Shown here: piece by piece, positions 13,083-25,293 of the stretch
Layout: the number at the start of each line of letters is the position of its first letter
Numbering within the stretch: the first letter of the stretch is position 1
NCBI RefSeq assembly: GCF_000002995.4
Contig: NW_025062476.1
Coordinates: 13,040,501 to 13,104,500 of the forward strand
Direction of reading: 5' to 3'
Source: Brugia malayi
Lineage: Eukaryota > Nematoda > Chromadorea > Rhabditida > Onchocercidae
Length of the DNA: 64,000 bases
Notes under the pieces: model-generated
Told to the model about the DNA's origin: nothing
What the model saw: only the letters and a program-made list of their open reading frames with translations
Databases searched by the model: none
Program-made: the position numbers and the translations under genes

Positions 13083-16000
13083 CGAGTCAACTAGATGTAG
13101 TTCGATATCTCAACAGTAGCAGATCAACACTTTGTTGATTAAACAAAGTCTTTCCTCTCAATCAGTTTGACCTATTTTTCAAGTACATTCTCTTTTGTCA
13201 TTGACTGAGTTTGTGTTGTACACGATTGCAAGGATTTTGCTTTTTTTTAATTCTTCCAAATATTCCTCTTGTTATCTTCCAACAAGCACTGTAATCTTTC
13301 CCAAGTGTTCCTGTAGCGGCTGATTGTTAAGGAATAAAATATTTGAAATTTTCGTTCTGTCATTCATGTAAATTATTGGTTACAACCAGACCACAGGAAA
13401 GAGTTATCCCTAGACTTAATGCTATCTCTCTATCCTTTTCATAATCTGCCAATGCTCCTTCCATTTACCAAAGAGTTCAATCTCGGTTATAATAGTGGTG
13501 AATTCTTCCTTCCATGAGAATTGATTTGTGAAATTATCTTTATTGCTTTCATAACCTTTCATAAACATATTCACGGAGCTTCTGGGCTGATAGCTTTAGA
13601 CCACTTTAACTGGTCTAGTTCTAGTTCTTAACTGCTATTTTCTTATACTAAAGTCTTTGGCGTTACTGGATACAACAAATTTTGAACGTAGCCTCCAGCT
13701 AATAAATCCTACATGAAAGTTTCAGGTGTTTCTAATGACTGTAAATGACTTGTGAATGTGACTCCTGTAATTAGGCACATGAATAGAGCCACAAAAACTT
13801 TGATACCATGCTGTTCTTCTTTACTCATATAGGACCTGAAAGATCTACCTGGCTTCTCTCAAATGATCTGCTCATCTTCATCCTTTCTAGTGGATAAGGT
13901 GGAAATTCTGACCGTTCAAAGAGTATAGCATTCCACCTCTTACAAAATTTTGCAAGAAGCTTTGATTTAAGTGAAACTGACAAAAGAAATTGGCGGAGGT
14001 GTGGAACATCTTTTCATGACACTGCCTTATGACACTTTTCAACTCCGCAATTCTTCCTCTACAAATAAAATGCCTTACTTTTGATCGAGACTGTACAAAA
14101 TCTTTCCAGAATCTTCCAGTGGCCATCAGTGTCGCGCTTGTAATCTTCACTTTCAAGGACTTTTTAAGATACTTTGGTCCGTTCCACCGTAGCGAGCTGT
14201 CTTTCGGTTAATTTAGTAGCACTCCTCGAGAAGCTAGATCAGAAGAATTGTCTGCTCTCGTGACATGCATGGCACAATGCGACATCTTCGACTTTTCTAT
14301 TTCAGTTATTAATTGTATATCTTTCTTCATTCAGTGTATTGCATAGGCACTGTGATTCATGGTAAGCATTCACTAACACAGTTTCTCGTCTTAAAAATTA
14401 TATTATTCTTGTTTCTTTTGTTACTATCAGTAATTCCAATTGGGGAATTGCAACAGATTTGTTATTGGCTTCTTTCTTTTGGTCTTGATTCTCCGAAGAT
14501 CAGGCAGTTTTTTTTTTTTTGTAAGTTGAATTCTATTGTCATACGTTACCTTGATTGATTGCGTTTACCTTGAAAAAAAAAAAGACTTAATCGATGTGAG
14601 CTGGTGATTCACACTTACTAGGAATTCCTCATTCTTTTCGCATATAACGCCACCTGACTGAGATACATATGAAAATCTGGGGATCTCGATTTTTTGTTAG
14701 AACCGATTGTGATATTCTAATTTCTAGTATGTTTATGAATGCTTCAATCAACTCCTCACAATAATATTTATCCTATATTTCCAACCTGTGCAATATATTT
14801 TGCCGTATATTTCTAGCATTTTCCATACTGTTCTGGTAGAACATAATAATCTTAAGGGATCAAAAATTTATGCTGAAAATTATAGTACTTAGCATCTTAT
14901 TTGCAAACTTTCTTTAGTAGATCCTTTCTATTCTACTTGATTCCAAACTTTCATAATAAATCCTAATTTTTTCTGCTGACTGATTTCTTTTGTTAATGTC
15001 TAAGTTCGCATAAATTCTCTCAAATTCATTCTAGTTTCTCCATATCGCTGTTAACATTATGTTATCAAAGTAGATTCCTTGTTACTTCTTCATGTGGAAT
15101 AGATATGATTGTAGAAAATAAAAATGGTGAAGATATTCCAAGCGGCACTCTTTTAAACCGGGAAATAATTCTCTGGTGTCATTCTCGATATCTTCTAACC
15201 ACAGGAATCTAGCGACATCCTGTAGTCTTATTTATAATATACGTATCATTTTTCCATATATGTCATTATTACGTAACGTGCTTGCGTGACATATTTCTAC
15301 CAGTGATGGCAACATGATTGGTCCTCTCCGTAAGAATTAATTTAATGATGAGCCTTGTTCTGTTTTTCCTGATCAAGCAGTACTTACAGTTTCGTAGCAA
15401 TTTTCTGCAAGTTTATCACCTCCTGCTGAAGATGCGACGTTCGTTCTTTATTCTCTCTCCTTTCTTGCATTTTAACCACTTCGACGTTCTAGGACATTTC
15501 TGTACCTTTTTACTATGAATTTCGTTTAAAAGCATTTAGTGCTTTACTGTTTTGTTTAGCTGTCGTCAATTCTTTGATTTGATTCTAGTGATCTCTTTTT
15601 TCTAAGAGATTGAGTAGTTATTACTCCTTCTTGATTGTCTAATTATATTTCAGACTCCATTATTTTACATGATACTGATTGCCGCTTTCATCTTGACATA
15701 TTTCTGGTTATGATCTCTTAACTACTTTTTGTTTCCTATCTCCATTACAATCCAGTCGAACTCTTCTGCTTTCAATAAGTTCCTAATTGCCAGTTGTGCA
15801 ATCGTTCCTATTCCTGATAGTGCATTCCGGTGATCTCATTTCTGTTATGATTCACCGACTATGTCGATTTGCATGTATCTTATTCCATCAATAATCGATT
15901 CTCTAGATATACTTGAATAATCTTTGTAGTTCTCGGTAATTTTCCAATTTAAAATGTTGTCACTTTGCTAGAGCAACCTTTAGTACCAGCAACATCTGTA

Positions 16001-17530
16001 TTTCTTATTTTATCGTTAGGTTTCTCTAACGAGAGACTCATTTTCTTCGTTATTACTTGCAGTGATCAGAATGCATTTGTTTCTCAAATCCAAAAAGGTT
16101 AATGTTCGTTTGGATTTTTCTCGTTTGCATGGATTAAACTTCCTATTGCTATTCTCATTCTCGGCTTTTCCTGAGATTTCTTTTCCATCTCGATGAAACT
16201 TCCTCCCCTTCTATCCATTTTGGTGCACACTGTCATAATTTACTTTACACATTTTTCTGTTTGAATGAATTTCTTTAAGCATAGATTATGTAAATCTCAA
16301 ATCTTTCAGTTTTTCCTAGTACTTGTGGGGAGTTCCAGTGATCACTCAAGCAGAAGACACAAGCTTTCTTCCATAATCTTGCTTAGTAAGAGGATTGAGT
16401 GTTATCGCGCAAATAGTCATCCATTTAATTTTTTGTTAGTTAGGTTGAGACTTTATATTCTGGGAGCAGCTGAATGATGTATTCATTTCCTACTAATGTA
16501 CCATTTACTTGTTTTTTACTTAGTATCTCTCAAGTATATCCTCTATAGTTAACGGAGTAAAATACAAACGATTAGACAGTACCATAATCAGTTGAAAAAG
16601 TTTCAGGATTACAATTAATCATTATTATTTCGTATCCCATCTCTTTGGTGATAATAAAACTGCTTTGTTGACAATTTTGAATCTCCATTTACCGCATTCG
16701 TTTTGTAACTTTTATATTTCTGTAATTTTCATATACTTTTAAAAATACAGTAACCTTTTATCAGGTTGTGTAAGAGATAATCCGGTAATTTTACAGTTGA
16801 TGTTTCTGATTTGTCTTAATGTTTTCCTCCAATGTTTTTAATTGAGAGAGAATGTTCCAGTAGTTTCCTTATCATTACAGTCATATTTTCTGAATTTCTG
16901 AAAGTTTGTCCTCAATTTCTGTATAATGTACAATTTCATTGTTATTTATTTGTTGCCGTATTGTTATAGCCAAAGCTAAGTTAGCTTATATGTTTTAATA
17001 TCCTTTCTTTTAAACATCCCATGAAGTGTACAAATTTCTTCCTCGTAGCCCTTCAAAACTTTTCTTCAAACAGGCTTACAAATAGATTCCAAGGTTCTGG
17101 CTTTCCCAGATATATATAAGTCGGCCTTACTACAATCTCTTACTTTGTCTTAAACAGACCATATTATTTTTTAATAAACTTCCTTTGGAGATGATTCCTT
17201 CAATTTTTTTTTTAATATCCATTCATGAGTGCTCTTCCTTTTCCTATGTATATCCAACATGCTTTCATTACTTGATTCTTGCATTTTTCTGCACAAATAC
17301 TTCCCGTTTCTCTCAAAACCAATTTGATTTCCGATATTTATGTATTATTTTTTATGAAGATCGTACATAAGATTTTTTACTGTCCAAATAAACAATTTTT
17401 AAAAAAAACTTTTCGTAAACTGAGCACTACAGATTCAACTGCTTTCCGAGATCCTAAATTTGTCAATAATTTTTTTCCAATATCAACAAAGACTCAGAAG
17501 GTAGTTTCTGCTTCTTCAGTTCTCGGTGCC
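13083..17530 (-). mobile_element. Degenerate BEL/Pao-type retrotransposon pol (pseudogene)
   Basis: Several blocks in the right order on the minus strand identify this. At about 15100-15210 is a reverse transcriptase block (F-L-W-L-E-D, then after a frameshift R-V-P-L-G-I-S-S-P-F). At about 14170-14260 is D-L-A-S-R-G-V and W-N-G-P. At about 14020-14110 is an integrase N-terminal block G-R-I-A-E-L-K-S-V-I-R-Q-C. At about 13830-13930 is C-K-R-W-N-A, F-P-P-Y-P, S-R-S-F-E and D-L-S-G-P. At about 13660 is S-N-A-K-D-F, and near 13260 is E-E-Y-L-E-E-L-K-K. All are separated by stops and frameshifts, so the element is dead. Outer limits and LTRs are uncertain. A TGTGGGAAA sequence on the minus strand at 13083 could begin a 3' LTR, but I found no convincing partner. 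Confidence 0.8.
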
Positions 17531-17745
17531 CTAAAATTGGGTAATTAAACCTTCAAAATGGTTAATAAGCAATTAGAATTTCAATAAGACAATTTTAACG
17601 ACGATAAGAGTAGCACAAAAAGAAATCACGTCAAATATTTGCAACCAAACCGATCCAAACCCAGAAGATTTTTATAAATGAATTTGATGGGTAGAGAGAG
17701 AACCATTTAACGAATGGGAGCGTAAAAAAAAATCAGCGTTTTCAG
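17531..17745 (-). repeat. Dispersed repeat, possible LTR fragment (copy at 33800-33985)
   Basis: The reverse complement of 17531-17745 resembles 33800-33985 in order. Shared parts include 'cccatcaaattcat' / 'tccatcaaattcat', a 'gatcggtt' stretch, 'gacgtgattt', 'gttaaaattg' and a 'TTTAATTAC' motif. A similar GGTTTAATTACCCAA motif occurs in the 30.8-31.2 kb insertion and near 38455. A shared LTR family is an inference; the copies are too diverged for me to set ends. Confidence 0.45.
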
Positions 17746-19128
17746 GACTTGAATACACTCGTAAAGTGCTTTGTGTTAGCGTGATATGAAATGATAAAGC
17801 ATTCATTATATTTATGATTTAAAATTATGATCGTATCTGATTTTAAAGAGAATTACTGTTTGTTTATTATTTCCACTCGTGTTATCAGCGATATATATTA
17901 TTATTTTTGATCATGTACTGTAGTTTAAGGACTTCTTCACATCATTTTCCTTCTTCGTTTTAAACATTCAGGTTTATAATTTGAAATGAATTGAATGAGT
18001 TTCATTTTTTTTTTCTCTTAAGTTCCATTGCTTTTGATGCCTGTCCATATTTAATGCTTTCAATTTAATTATCGAATCTTTTCTAAAACAACAATCTCTT
18101 AAAAGTATTCTGAAGTATGTACCTTACAATTTTTTATTTTTCGTAGTTTTTTGCAAATAAAAGACTTTGTTTGCAGCTGCTGACCAATAATTTGATTTGG
18201 GATCTGAAATTTGACAGACGAATTTTAACTCATGAATGTTGCTTTGAATAAAATCAAAAAGCTTTTTTTGAATGATTTCTGTTTAGGTAGTAATTTTTGT
18301 TTTAGTTTTTTTTTTTTTTTTTTAATGCGGCTAATGCAATCTGTTCAGGATTCTAAGGTTTGCCTCTGCTTTTAATATGAACAAATTATTAAGTTTTTAA
18401 TATAAACCCGCTAATTAACTTGATGTGAACCAGATCATCATTATGTTTGTTTTTGGCATAAATCAGTTTTTAAGATTCATTTTTAGTAAAGCTTCAGTGC
18501 CAAGAATTACGGGTTAGAATTCCGAAAAGTGAATGCTTTCATCCGAATGATTTAATGATTTAGCCGTTTTTTCTGAGCTTAATTTGCAAATTATGGATTT
18601 AATTTCGCTACTCAATTAAGCTTTTATCGTAGTTTATTTTCCATTTCGTGTAAGTCTCTCAAAAGTAATCAACCAATTGTGATAATATAAACGAAAACAA
18701 ATTAAAAAAATTGATCAAGATGTATTGAAAATTCGCTACATTGCCATGTCGGCGATTCAAAAATTATTGAAATTACGCATGAAATTTGCAGTAGTGTCTT
18801 GGAAGGGTATAAGCAAGATATTGGATTTATTTTGCTTAACTAGTTAATTTGCTTCTGAGAAGCTTATATAGCAAACAAAATAAGTTGCCATTAAAGTTTG
18901 ACAATTACAGATGTAAGTAGATAGCGATAATATTATTAGCAGTTTCTATAAAGTTGCAGAAGAAGTAAAATCATTTCGTGATTAAATTATAAACCCTTTC
19001 GTAAAACTGTGGTGTAATAAACTTTCGCCATCGTTTCCAATAACTATTCCAGAATTCAAACTTGCAAATTTTGGCAACTACTTGTATTTTAATAAACTGA
19101 AATTTTTTCCTTCAAAACGACTAACAGA
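17746..19128. other. No gene seen; upstream of receptor relic E
   Basis: A/T-rich sequence with no recognisable coding frame. The last part (about 18640-19128) is the degraded upstream flank of receptor relic E. It includes the conserved block at about 18915-18995 (GCAGTTTCTAT...GTTGCAGAAGAAGTAAAA...TCATTTCGTG). Confidence 0.45.
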
Positions 19129-20030
19129 ATGTTAGCTCATTTACACTATATTATTGTATTATTTCTGATATTATCCTGTAACTGTCAGAAAATAAATGTG
19201 ACAGATGTGTTTGATGTAAGAGACGAGAATCAGAAAACTACAAAGTACGACATAATTCTGCTTTTTGCTGTCCTCTTCCTTTATTGTATTAGTAATACAT
19301 TGTTGGCGATCATGCTATTCTGTAAAGGACAAGATAATCATTACAGTCATGAATTTATTCTTATCGCATTACAACTGATTACTTCCATTCAGATGTTTTT
19401 TCTCTTCTAGATAATTCTTATATTACTTGGAATATTACAGACTTAAAACAATTCATACAGTAAGCTATCTTATTCACATTCCTAAAATATCGTTTATTGT
19501 AGTGGCAGTTAAGTATTGATTTTAGTATTTCATCTAAAAATGCTATTGTGAAGAAAATGGAATTGAAACATAGTAAATATGTTTAAGATGATGCTATTCA
19601 ATTGTTCAAATTCAACAGTAATCATTTTCGTATGTAAAATTCAATTTTTATTATTTTTTACTAAAATTTATAATTCAACTTTGTACAGCAAAGATTTCAA
19701 TGGTATTTTATAATACATTTGAATAAAAGTGTCCTCTCGTTATAATTTTTTTTTTTTTTTTTTTCTTGAAATTCAGGTTATACTGCAATATTTTTTCATT
19801 TTTTCATTAGCAAAAAAATTTTTGTTGAGTAACTAACTTGCTTGTGTTTCAGTAATTCGAACGATATGATTTATCCGTGCATTCTCAACTTTCCAGACTT
19901 TTCCAGATATCATTTCGACGCTGAACCGTTTTGTGGCATAAATATTACTCTTTTTTTTTCGAATCAGCACGGCTATATTCTCTCATTATTTTTACTTAGT
20001 TACAGTAATTGCACTCATGAATTTAACATT
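19129..20030 (+). pseudogene. Seven-transmembrane receptor relic E (exons 1-2 decayed)
   Basis: An ATG at 19129 opens a frame of 93 codons that matches the receptor first exon. It has a hydrophobic leader, V-R-D-E-N, TM1 with S-N-T-L-L-A-I, and N-H-Y-S-H-E-F-I-L-I. It then shifts frame and hits a stop at 19410, and recognisable TM2-end sequence continues in another frame to a donor-like site near 19458. Exon 2 is seen at about 19851-20030 after a TTTCAG acceptor, with 'ctgaaccgttttgtggca' matching L-N-R-F-V-A, again with indels. No intact exons 3-5 were found. The gene cannot encode a full receptor. Confidence 0.7.
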
Positions 20031-21180
20031 TTGAGATTCCTGAATTTATTTACTAAAGTTATTGACACTAAATTCTAGAAAAAATTAGGATTTCCTCGAT
20101 AATAGATTTATTCAAATTTAAATTATTTAATTTTATTTTTTTTTTCTATTATTTGACACAATTAGAAATCTTAATGTCCTTCACGAAATTTATCATTATC
20201 TTATCTACAATTTACCAGTTTCTGTTGTTGCGGCAGAACATTTTTTTGTCTCAAACTTGGCTCGAAAGCAAATTGAAAAAACAAATGAATCTTGGTTGAA
20301 GACATCTCTTAGTAATATTTTCAGTTTTCATTAAATTTAAATTTAAAATTGAAATAACTGAGGTATAGCATTTTCTTGCATTCTGCTACTCCGAAATGAT
20401 AATAGAAATTTCTCTGACTACTGTCTTTTCACTTCTTGGAATGCCAAACGCCAAACCAATAACACAATATTTTTTTTTTTTTTTTTTTCTTATTGACTTT
20501 AAAACAATTATTTGTTTATTGCTCTTCAGCATTCGTCATTTTTGAACTTTGTCCATATCTAATTGTATCGCAATATTGTACACCTATATGTTCGCAAATA
20601 CTATTTTACAACAAATAGCATTGAAAATCAAGTAGCACGAACTACTAAATTGTCATTCGTTATATAACAAAATAGCTAATAAGATCTGCCGATTATTTCA
20701 AAGTCAGTTTGGAAAATTTTTGTTTTTTATGAAATTTGTTAAATTCTAAAACCTTCCCTCTAATCTTAAATTATTTTGCAATTGAATTAAAGAATACCTT
20801 AGACGTTTAGTATATTGCAGCCTGAAGTCGTTTCTTTTTAACTACGTGTCACCAATTATGATTCCCTATTATCTATCCTTCTTTTATTTACAGTAATCAG
20901 TCACGTAACATCATAAGGACGTCATTTATAGAAAGTTGAAGCGTTAAAAAAATATGACCACTATTTATAAAGTAACTACAATAAAGATTGAGTTTTTTGA
21001 AATTTCTTTTTTTTTCTTTTCGATAAATGATTTTGAATATATTTTTTGCATATTTTTGAAAATCGAAATTTGATTCATTTGAACTGAAACCATTTCTGTA
21101 ACGTTATGACTTTCTCAGCAAACTTAGCTGCAAAATTGTTTCATCTATAGTTTCGATTTTCAAAATATTACCGTAAGTAT
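20031..21180. other. No gene seen; receptor flank debris
   Basis: A/T-rich sequence with long T runs (for example 20470-20488). Weak similarity to other receptor flanks appears near 21080-21130 ('ctgaaaccatttctg', also at about 10355 and 36790 on either strand). No coding region is supported. Confidence 0.35.
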
Positions 21181-21760
21181 TGAGTATTAAGTATTGAGTA
21201 TTTATTCTCAAAGCTTTTGCATATTATTGTGATAATCAATTAATCCTGTTATCCCATAAGGAGATCTAAACGGAACTTGGTAAAATAACTGGTTGTAATT
21301 ATGATGTAACGGATTTCATTTCTCTAAAATTTTACCAAATTTTCTAAGGTTGAGAAAATGTTAAATTAATTTTGTTTTGATTGTTTTTGATTAGTATATT
21401 TGATATATTCGTACACATTAATGACAATAAATTTTGAAATATTAATGAATAAAAAATTGGAATAATAGAAGTGTCGTCACAAATTTCAAAATGATGTATG
21501 ACTCTAATTTGATTTTAGTTTGCATCGATGCTATTCTGTTTTTGCACTTTCTGTTAGCATTTTTAATTTTATCTGAGAAGTGTGTTGAGAAATTTTGATT
21601 GAAAATGCACTTTTGAGAATATAAAAAAGCATAGATTGACAAATTTTCAATAATATTCAAGAAACAACACTACTTGTAGTGTCTTTAATCAATTTAAATT
21701 TGTAGAAAATCCGATTCTCACTGAAGTTGCGTACCCATTATTACTCTTTTATTTGTCCAC
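21181..21760 (+). repeat. Direct duplication, copy 1 (partner 37545-38045)
   Basis: This block is closely similar to 37545-38045 in the same orientation. Shared parts are the AAGGAGAT(C/T)TAAA stretch, the 'gaagtgtcgtcac' to 'tctgagaagtgtgttgagaaattttgattgaaaatg' stretch, and 'ttcaagaaacaacactacttgtagtgtctttaatc'. In copy 1 it runs directly into the receptor B unit. In copy 2 it is separated from the D unit by about 1.57 kb of extra sequence. Confidence 0.75.
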
Positions 21761-21774
21761 TTATTCTGCCAGAA

Positions 21775-21905
21775 ATGGGGATGCGACCAATGTGTTTGAC
21801 ATAAGAGACCAGAATTATAGGACTACAAAATATGCAGCAGTTCTAAGTTTTCTTGCTCTACAGTGTTAATAGTGATACATTTATTGCGACCATATTATTG
21901 AAAGG
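21775..21905 (+). pseudogene. Relic of receptor exon 1 upstream of B
   Basis: The sequence reads N-x-D-A-T-N-V-F-D-I-R-D-Q-N-Y-R-T-T-K-Y-A-A-V-L, the conserved pre-TM1 and TM1 part of the receptor first exon. It is then broken by in-frame stops, with 'agtgatacatttattgcgaccatattatt' matching the S-N-T-L-M-A-T-V-L part. A nearly identical relic lies at 39625-39745 upstream of receptor D, so it predates the B/D duplication. Confidence 0.6.
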
Positions 21906-22194
21906 ATATATCAGGAAGATTCAAGATAAGATTTAATATTATCGTATAATATTTGAAAGGTTCAGTAGTGATAGAGCAGTGGATTTCAGTCATTTTAATT
22001 TTCATCGCAATTAGCTAATTTCTCTTCAATTTATTTTGCTTTATATATCGCATTTAGTTCATTATTTCTGAGAGACTTGCGTAACAAACGAAGAGATTGC
22101 CGTATCAATTGAATTAGCTAACTGAGTAAAAGTCAATTTATGATTCAAATTGGATTCAGAAAATATTACTTCATTTGATTATATGAATTAAAAC

Positions 22195-22280
22195 GATGAC
22201 GATATTTTTATAAGCAGTTTCCATGACAGTTGCAAAAGAAGTAGAAAACTCATTTCATGGTCAAATTGTAATTGCTTTTT
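22195..22280 (+). promoter_or_regulatory. Conserved upstream block of receptor B
   Basis: Sequence starting ATGACGATATTTTTATAAGC continues through a GTTTCCATGACAGTTGC core to a TCATTTCATGGTCAAATT tail, about 150-235 bp upstream of the B start. The same block lies at 40027-40109 (D), about 18915-18995 (E), 36215-36313 (C, minus), 36835-36901 (minus), about 9966-10090 (minus) and 44455-44545 (minus, no receptor nearby). A regulatory role is inferred from recurrence only. Confidence 0.5.
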
Positions 22281-22429
22281 AAATATTGTTACATTTTCAT
22301 TATCAGCTATTTTCTTTTGGAATTCGAATTCTTAATTCTTGCTTGTCAATTTATATTCCAACCTGCTGAAATTGTTCCCTTCTTATTGCGCTGAAGCTTT
22401 ATGCTAGAAAAAGACTGTCAGTTAACAAA

Positions 22430-24122
22430 ATGACTTATTCTTACTATGCAATTATATTATTTCTGATATTACCCTCATTCTGTTTGGAAGGAAATGCGAC
22501 AGTTGTCACCGACATAAGAAACAAAGACTACGAAGTTGCAAAATACATAGCAGTTCTGTTCTTTATTATACTCCTGCTCTACGGTATTATAAGTAATACA
22601 CTTATGGCAACCGTGTTGTTCTGTAAGGATCGGAATAATCATTACAGTCGTGAATTTACTCTTATTGTATTACAAGTGATTATTTCTAATTTCACGGCTT
22701 TTCTCCCGCAAATACTTGTTGTGTTGCCCGAAATATTTAAAACAAAAAATAATTCATACTGTAAGTTGTTTTAGGTTATTATTTTAAAAGAGTCATTTTA
22801 ATACAAAAATTATTTGTTTAATAACTAATTTGCTTAAATTTCAGCAAGTGAAACGACGTGGATTAACCGCGCATTCTCAACTTCCAATACTTTTTCACTC
22901 TTTTCCATACTTCATTTTTCACTTTTGTTGACGCTGAATCGTTTTGTGGCACTAATTTTACCAAAATATCGCACTTTTTTCAAATCAGCAAAGCTGTATT
23001 TTCTAATTGCTGTTGTGTGGTTATCAGTTTTAGGTATGAATCATTGATGTACCTTAAATAATGATCAAAATGATTTCCAGTTATGCCATTATTATTGTAG
23101 AGGTTCTGGGCATCCAATTTTATTTGAATTTTTGTTAATGTTTGGTGCTAATTTTCAGCGATCACATCTGCCGATTTTTATTATTGCACCAGAAGATTCC
23201 TTGTGTGGAATCTCAGTTGGGAAGCAAATTGTGCAAAGTCAAGCGGAATAAGCCAGACTTGGTGGAGGTGATTGTTCAAAGTTCTTTTTCCAATTTTGAG
23301 CAATTCTTTAATTAATTAAACCACTAAATTGTCAATTTTTCCATGCAAACTTCTTCATTCGTGTTATTCCAAAACGTCACTCGTCTTTAATGTATTTAAT
23401 ATTTGCTAACACCAAAAATTTTATACTGTAATAGCCAATGTCTTTTCATTTGCTAGCCGCTACAGAAAATTCTAGATGGATATTAATATATTTTAGGATA
23501 TCTTACCGTTGGGCATTGCTCATACCTAATATAATGTTCGCTATGTATATCGCCATACTCTACAGCATACGTCGTAGGCGTCATTTTGTAATATATGGTA
23601 ACAGTGGAAAGCAACGTTTGTGCTACTTAATTATTTGTTTATATTATGAGTAATTAATAAAATTTACTGGTATATTCTAAATTGTTAAATTTTTTAAATT
23701 CCAAAGTTTTCACTCTCAAATCTTTGCATATTTCATTGCTTAACTATCAAGTATCTTCAGATATTATGAACATGGGTGCGAAACATAAAAGCAGTGTCAT
23801 AAAAATTTCTTATTATGAATGGTCAATGTTAATTCAAGCTGTATGGAATTGTGGTGTATGGATAATTGGCGTTATTATTTTTAATTTTCTGTCACCATTG
23901 TTGACTAAAATTTTCGGCAAAGGAGCTGATCTTCCATCCAGAATTTTCATAAATTGTTACATCATTTTCATTTGCTCCGTATTGCCTACTGTTCATTTCA
24001 CTTACAGTAAGCAGTCGCGTGATATCTTAAAACATCATTTAAATGCTTGGTCACAACTGAAAATGGGACATTTAGAAACAAGACTGCTTTCAAGGGCTAT
24101 TGGGACGCACGGAACAATGTGA
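22430..24122 (+). CDS. Seven-transmembrane chemoreceptor, Srx-like, copy B (intact, 5 exons)
   Basis: Exons: 22430-22760, 22845-23033, 23159-23267, 23497-23615, 23761-24122. The total is 1110 nt and 369 aa with consistent phases (1,1,2,1). The protein has a leader peptide ending near residue 18, N-A-T (a possible glycosylation site), D-I-R-N-K-D-Y before TM1, and N-H-Y-S-R-E-F between TM1 and TM2. L-N-R-F-V-A-L follows TM3, R-R-R-R is at the end of TM5, E-W-S-M-L-I-Q precedes TM6, and L-P-T-V-H-F is in TM7. Intron positions are identical to copies A, C and D, which supports the models. The nematode chemoreceptor role is inferred from topology and family features. Exon 1 encodes exactly the same protein as exon 1 of copy D, whereas exons 4-5 differ clearly. 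The stop at 24122 lies about 70 bp from the outer limit of the large inverted repeat. Confidence 0.82.
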
Positions 24123-24192
24123 AGGCCTGAAGTATGGCATTATTATCGCGGATTTTAATATCGCGAAACTTTAAATATTACATGAGAGTTGA

Positions 24193-25293
24193 GAATCTTT
24201 GCAAATAGTGTTTATGCTTTGGACTCTTTGTTTTTAATCTTATGGTTAGTCTGTAAATCTTCTATATATTTTTTACATGGTATAAGCTCCTCATCTGGTT
24301 GACCTCATTATTGTGTCGCCACTAATTGTAAATTATTCTTGAATCTAGAAGTTAACAACTCTTGCTTAACTGATGTTCTTTTCGGCCAGTCAACTAGTAA
24401 TTAGATTTGCTTGCAAACCAGGTTAACAGCTCTCTGTTAGATCGATTACTCTTTCGGCAGGTCAATCTCTTGTTGTAAATCACTTTGTTTATGCATATTG
24501 CTTGCTTGAAACCCTTGTTGAAAAGAGCATTGTGTGTTTCTACCAAGAACCAAGAGAGTTCAATTTCAATTCTTCTCTACCAAGTTGTTGCACTATTGTT
24601 TTTGCTAATAAAGGATTATTATATTCCTCTGTTACCTCGCATATTTACATTTACATCCAACTAATCTCCCTGGAATCAACAATCTTTCCCAAAATAAATT
24701 TTCAAATCTTCGACGATATATTTTGGTGCCTTGAGGTGTCGTGCGCGTGGTATTATAATTGCAGATATTTCCCGAGAAAAGAAAATTAACGATAAAAAAA
24801 AAAGCCATGCCCTTTTATATTAAGGACTACTGGCTAACATCCGTTTGTTTCACTACAAACAATGAATGGAACATTTGAGAGAAGATAACGTATAGCGAAG
24901 AAATGCGATAAAAGGAAGCATTTAGATTTTTATTGTAAAGTTTGTAATATCACGCCTGTGTCAATATATCAAATATAAGGATAGTTTGTGGGCCAGTGAA
25001 CCAATAAAAATCAATATGACAGTTCCAAAAAGAAATTAAAAAGTCAAGGTAGTAATGTAACAAAGTCAGATTGTTTAACCAAAATGTGACAGAAATTCAA
25101 GAAATGTGACAGAAGTGACAGAAATTCAAGTGTGTTTTTTGTGTTAGTTCAAAACCGAACTTTGTATATAGAAATTAGCAAGTCGATTGGAGTTACAAGA
25201 GATAGAAGAAAAAGAGTTAAATATATCGTCAATTTAGATATCTAATTACTATATAGGATATCTAAATTTAAAAAATGTAAATTATGCCTTACT
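24193..25293. repeat. Outer, diverged part of left inverted-repeat arm
   Basis: Read outward from the palindrome centre, this segment matches the reverse complement of 30562-31325 in three collinear blocks. These are about 25150-25293 (to 30562-30680), 24298-24350 (to about 30728-30768) and 24193-24300 (to about 31215-31325). Examples are 'attagcaagtcgattggag' and 'tataagctcctcat', each present in inverted form on the right. About 0.75 kb (24355-25120) has no counterpart on the right. Identity is visibly much lower than in the inner arm, and the change is abrupt at 25293/25294. Confidence 0.75.

Noticed and set aside
12400..13083. Paired LTRs for the BEL/Pao remnant
   Set aside because: A plausible LTR start is visible at 13083 on the minus strand, but no matching sequence was found at the other end, so LTRs were not annotated.
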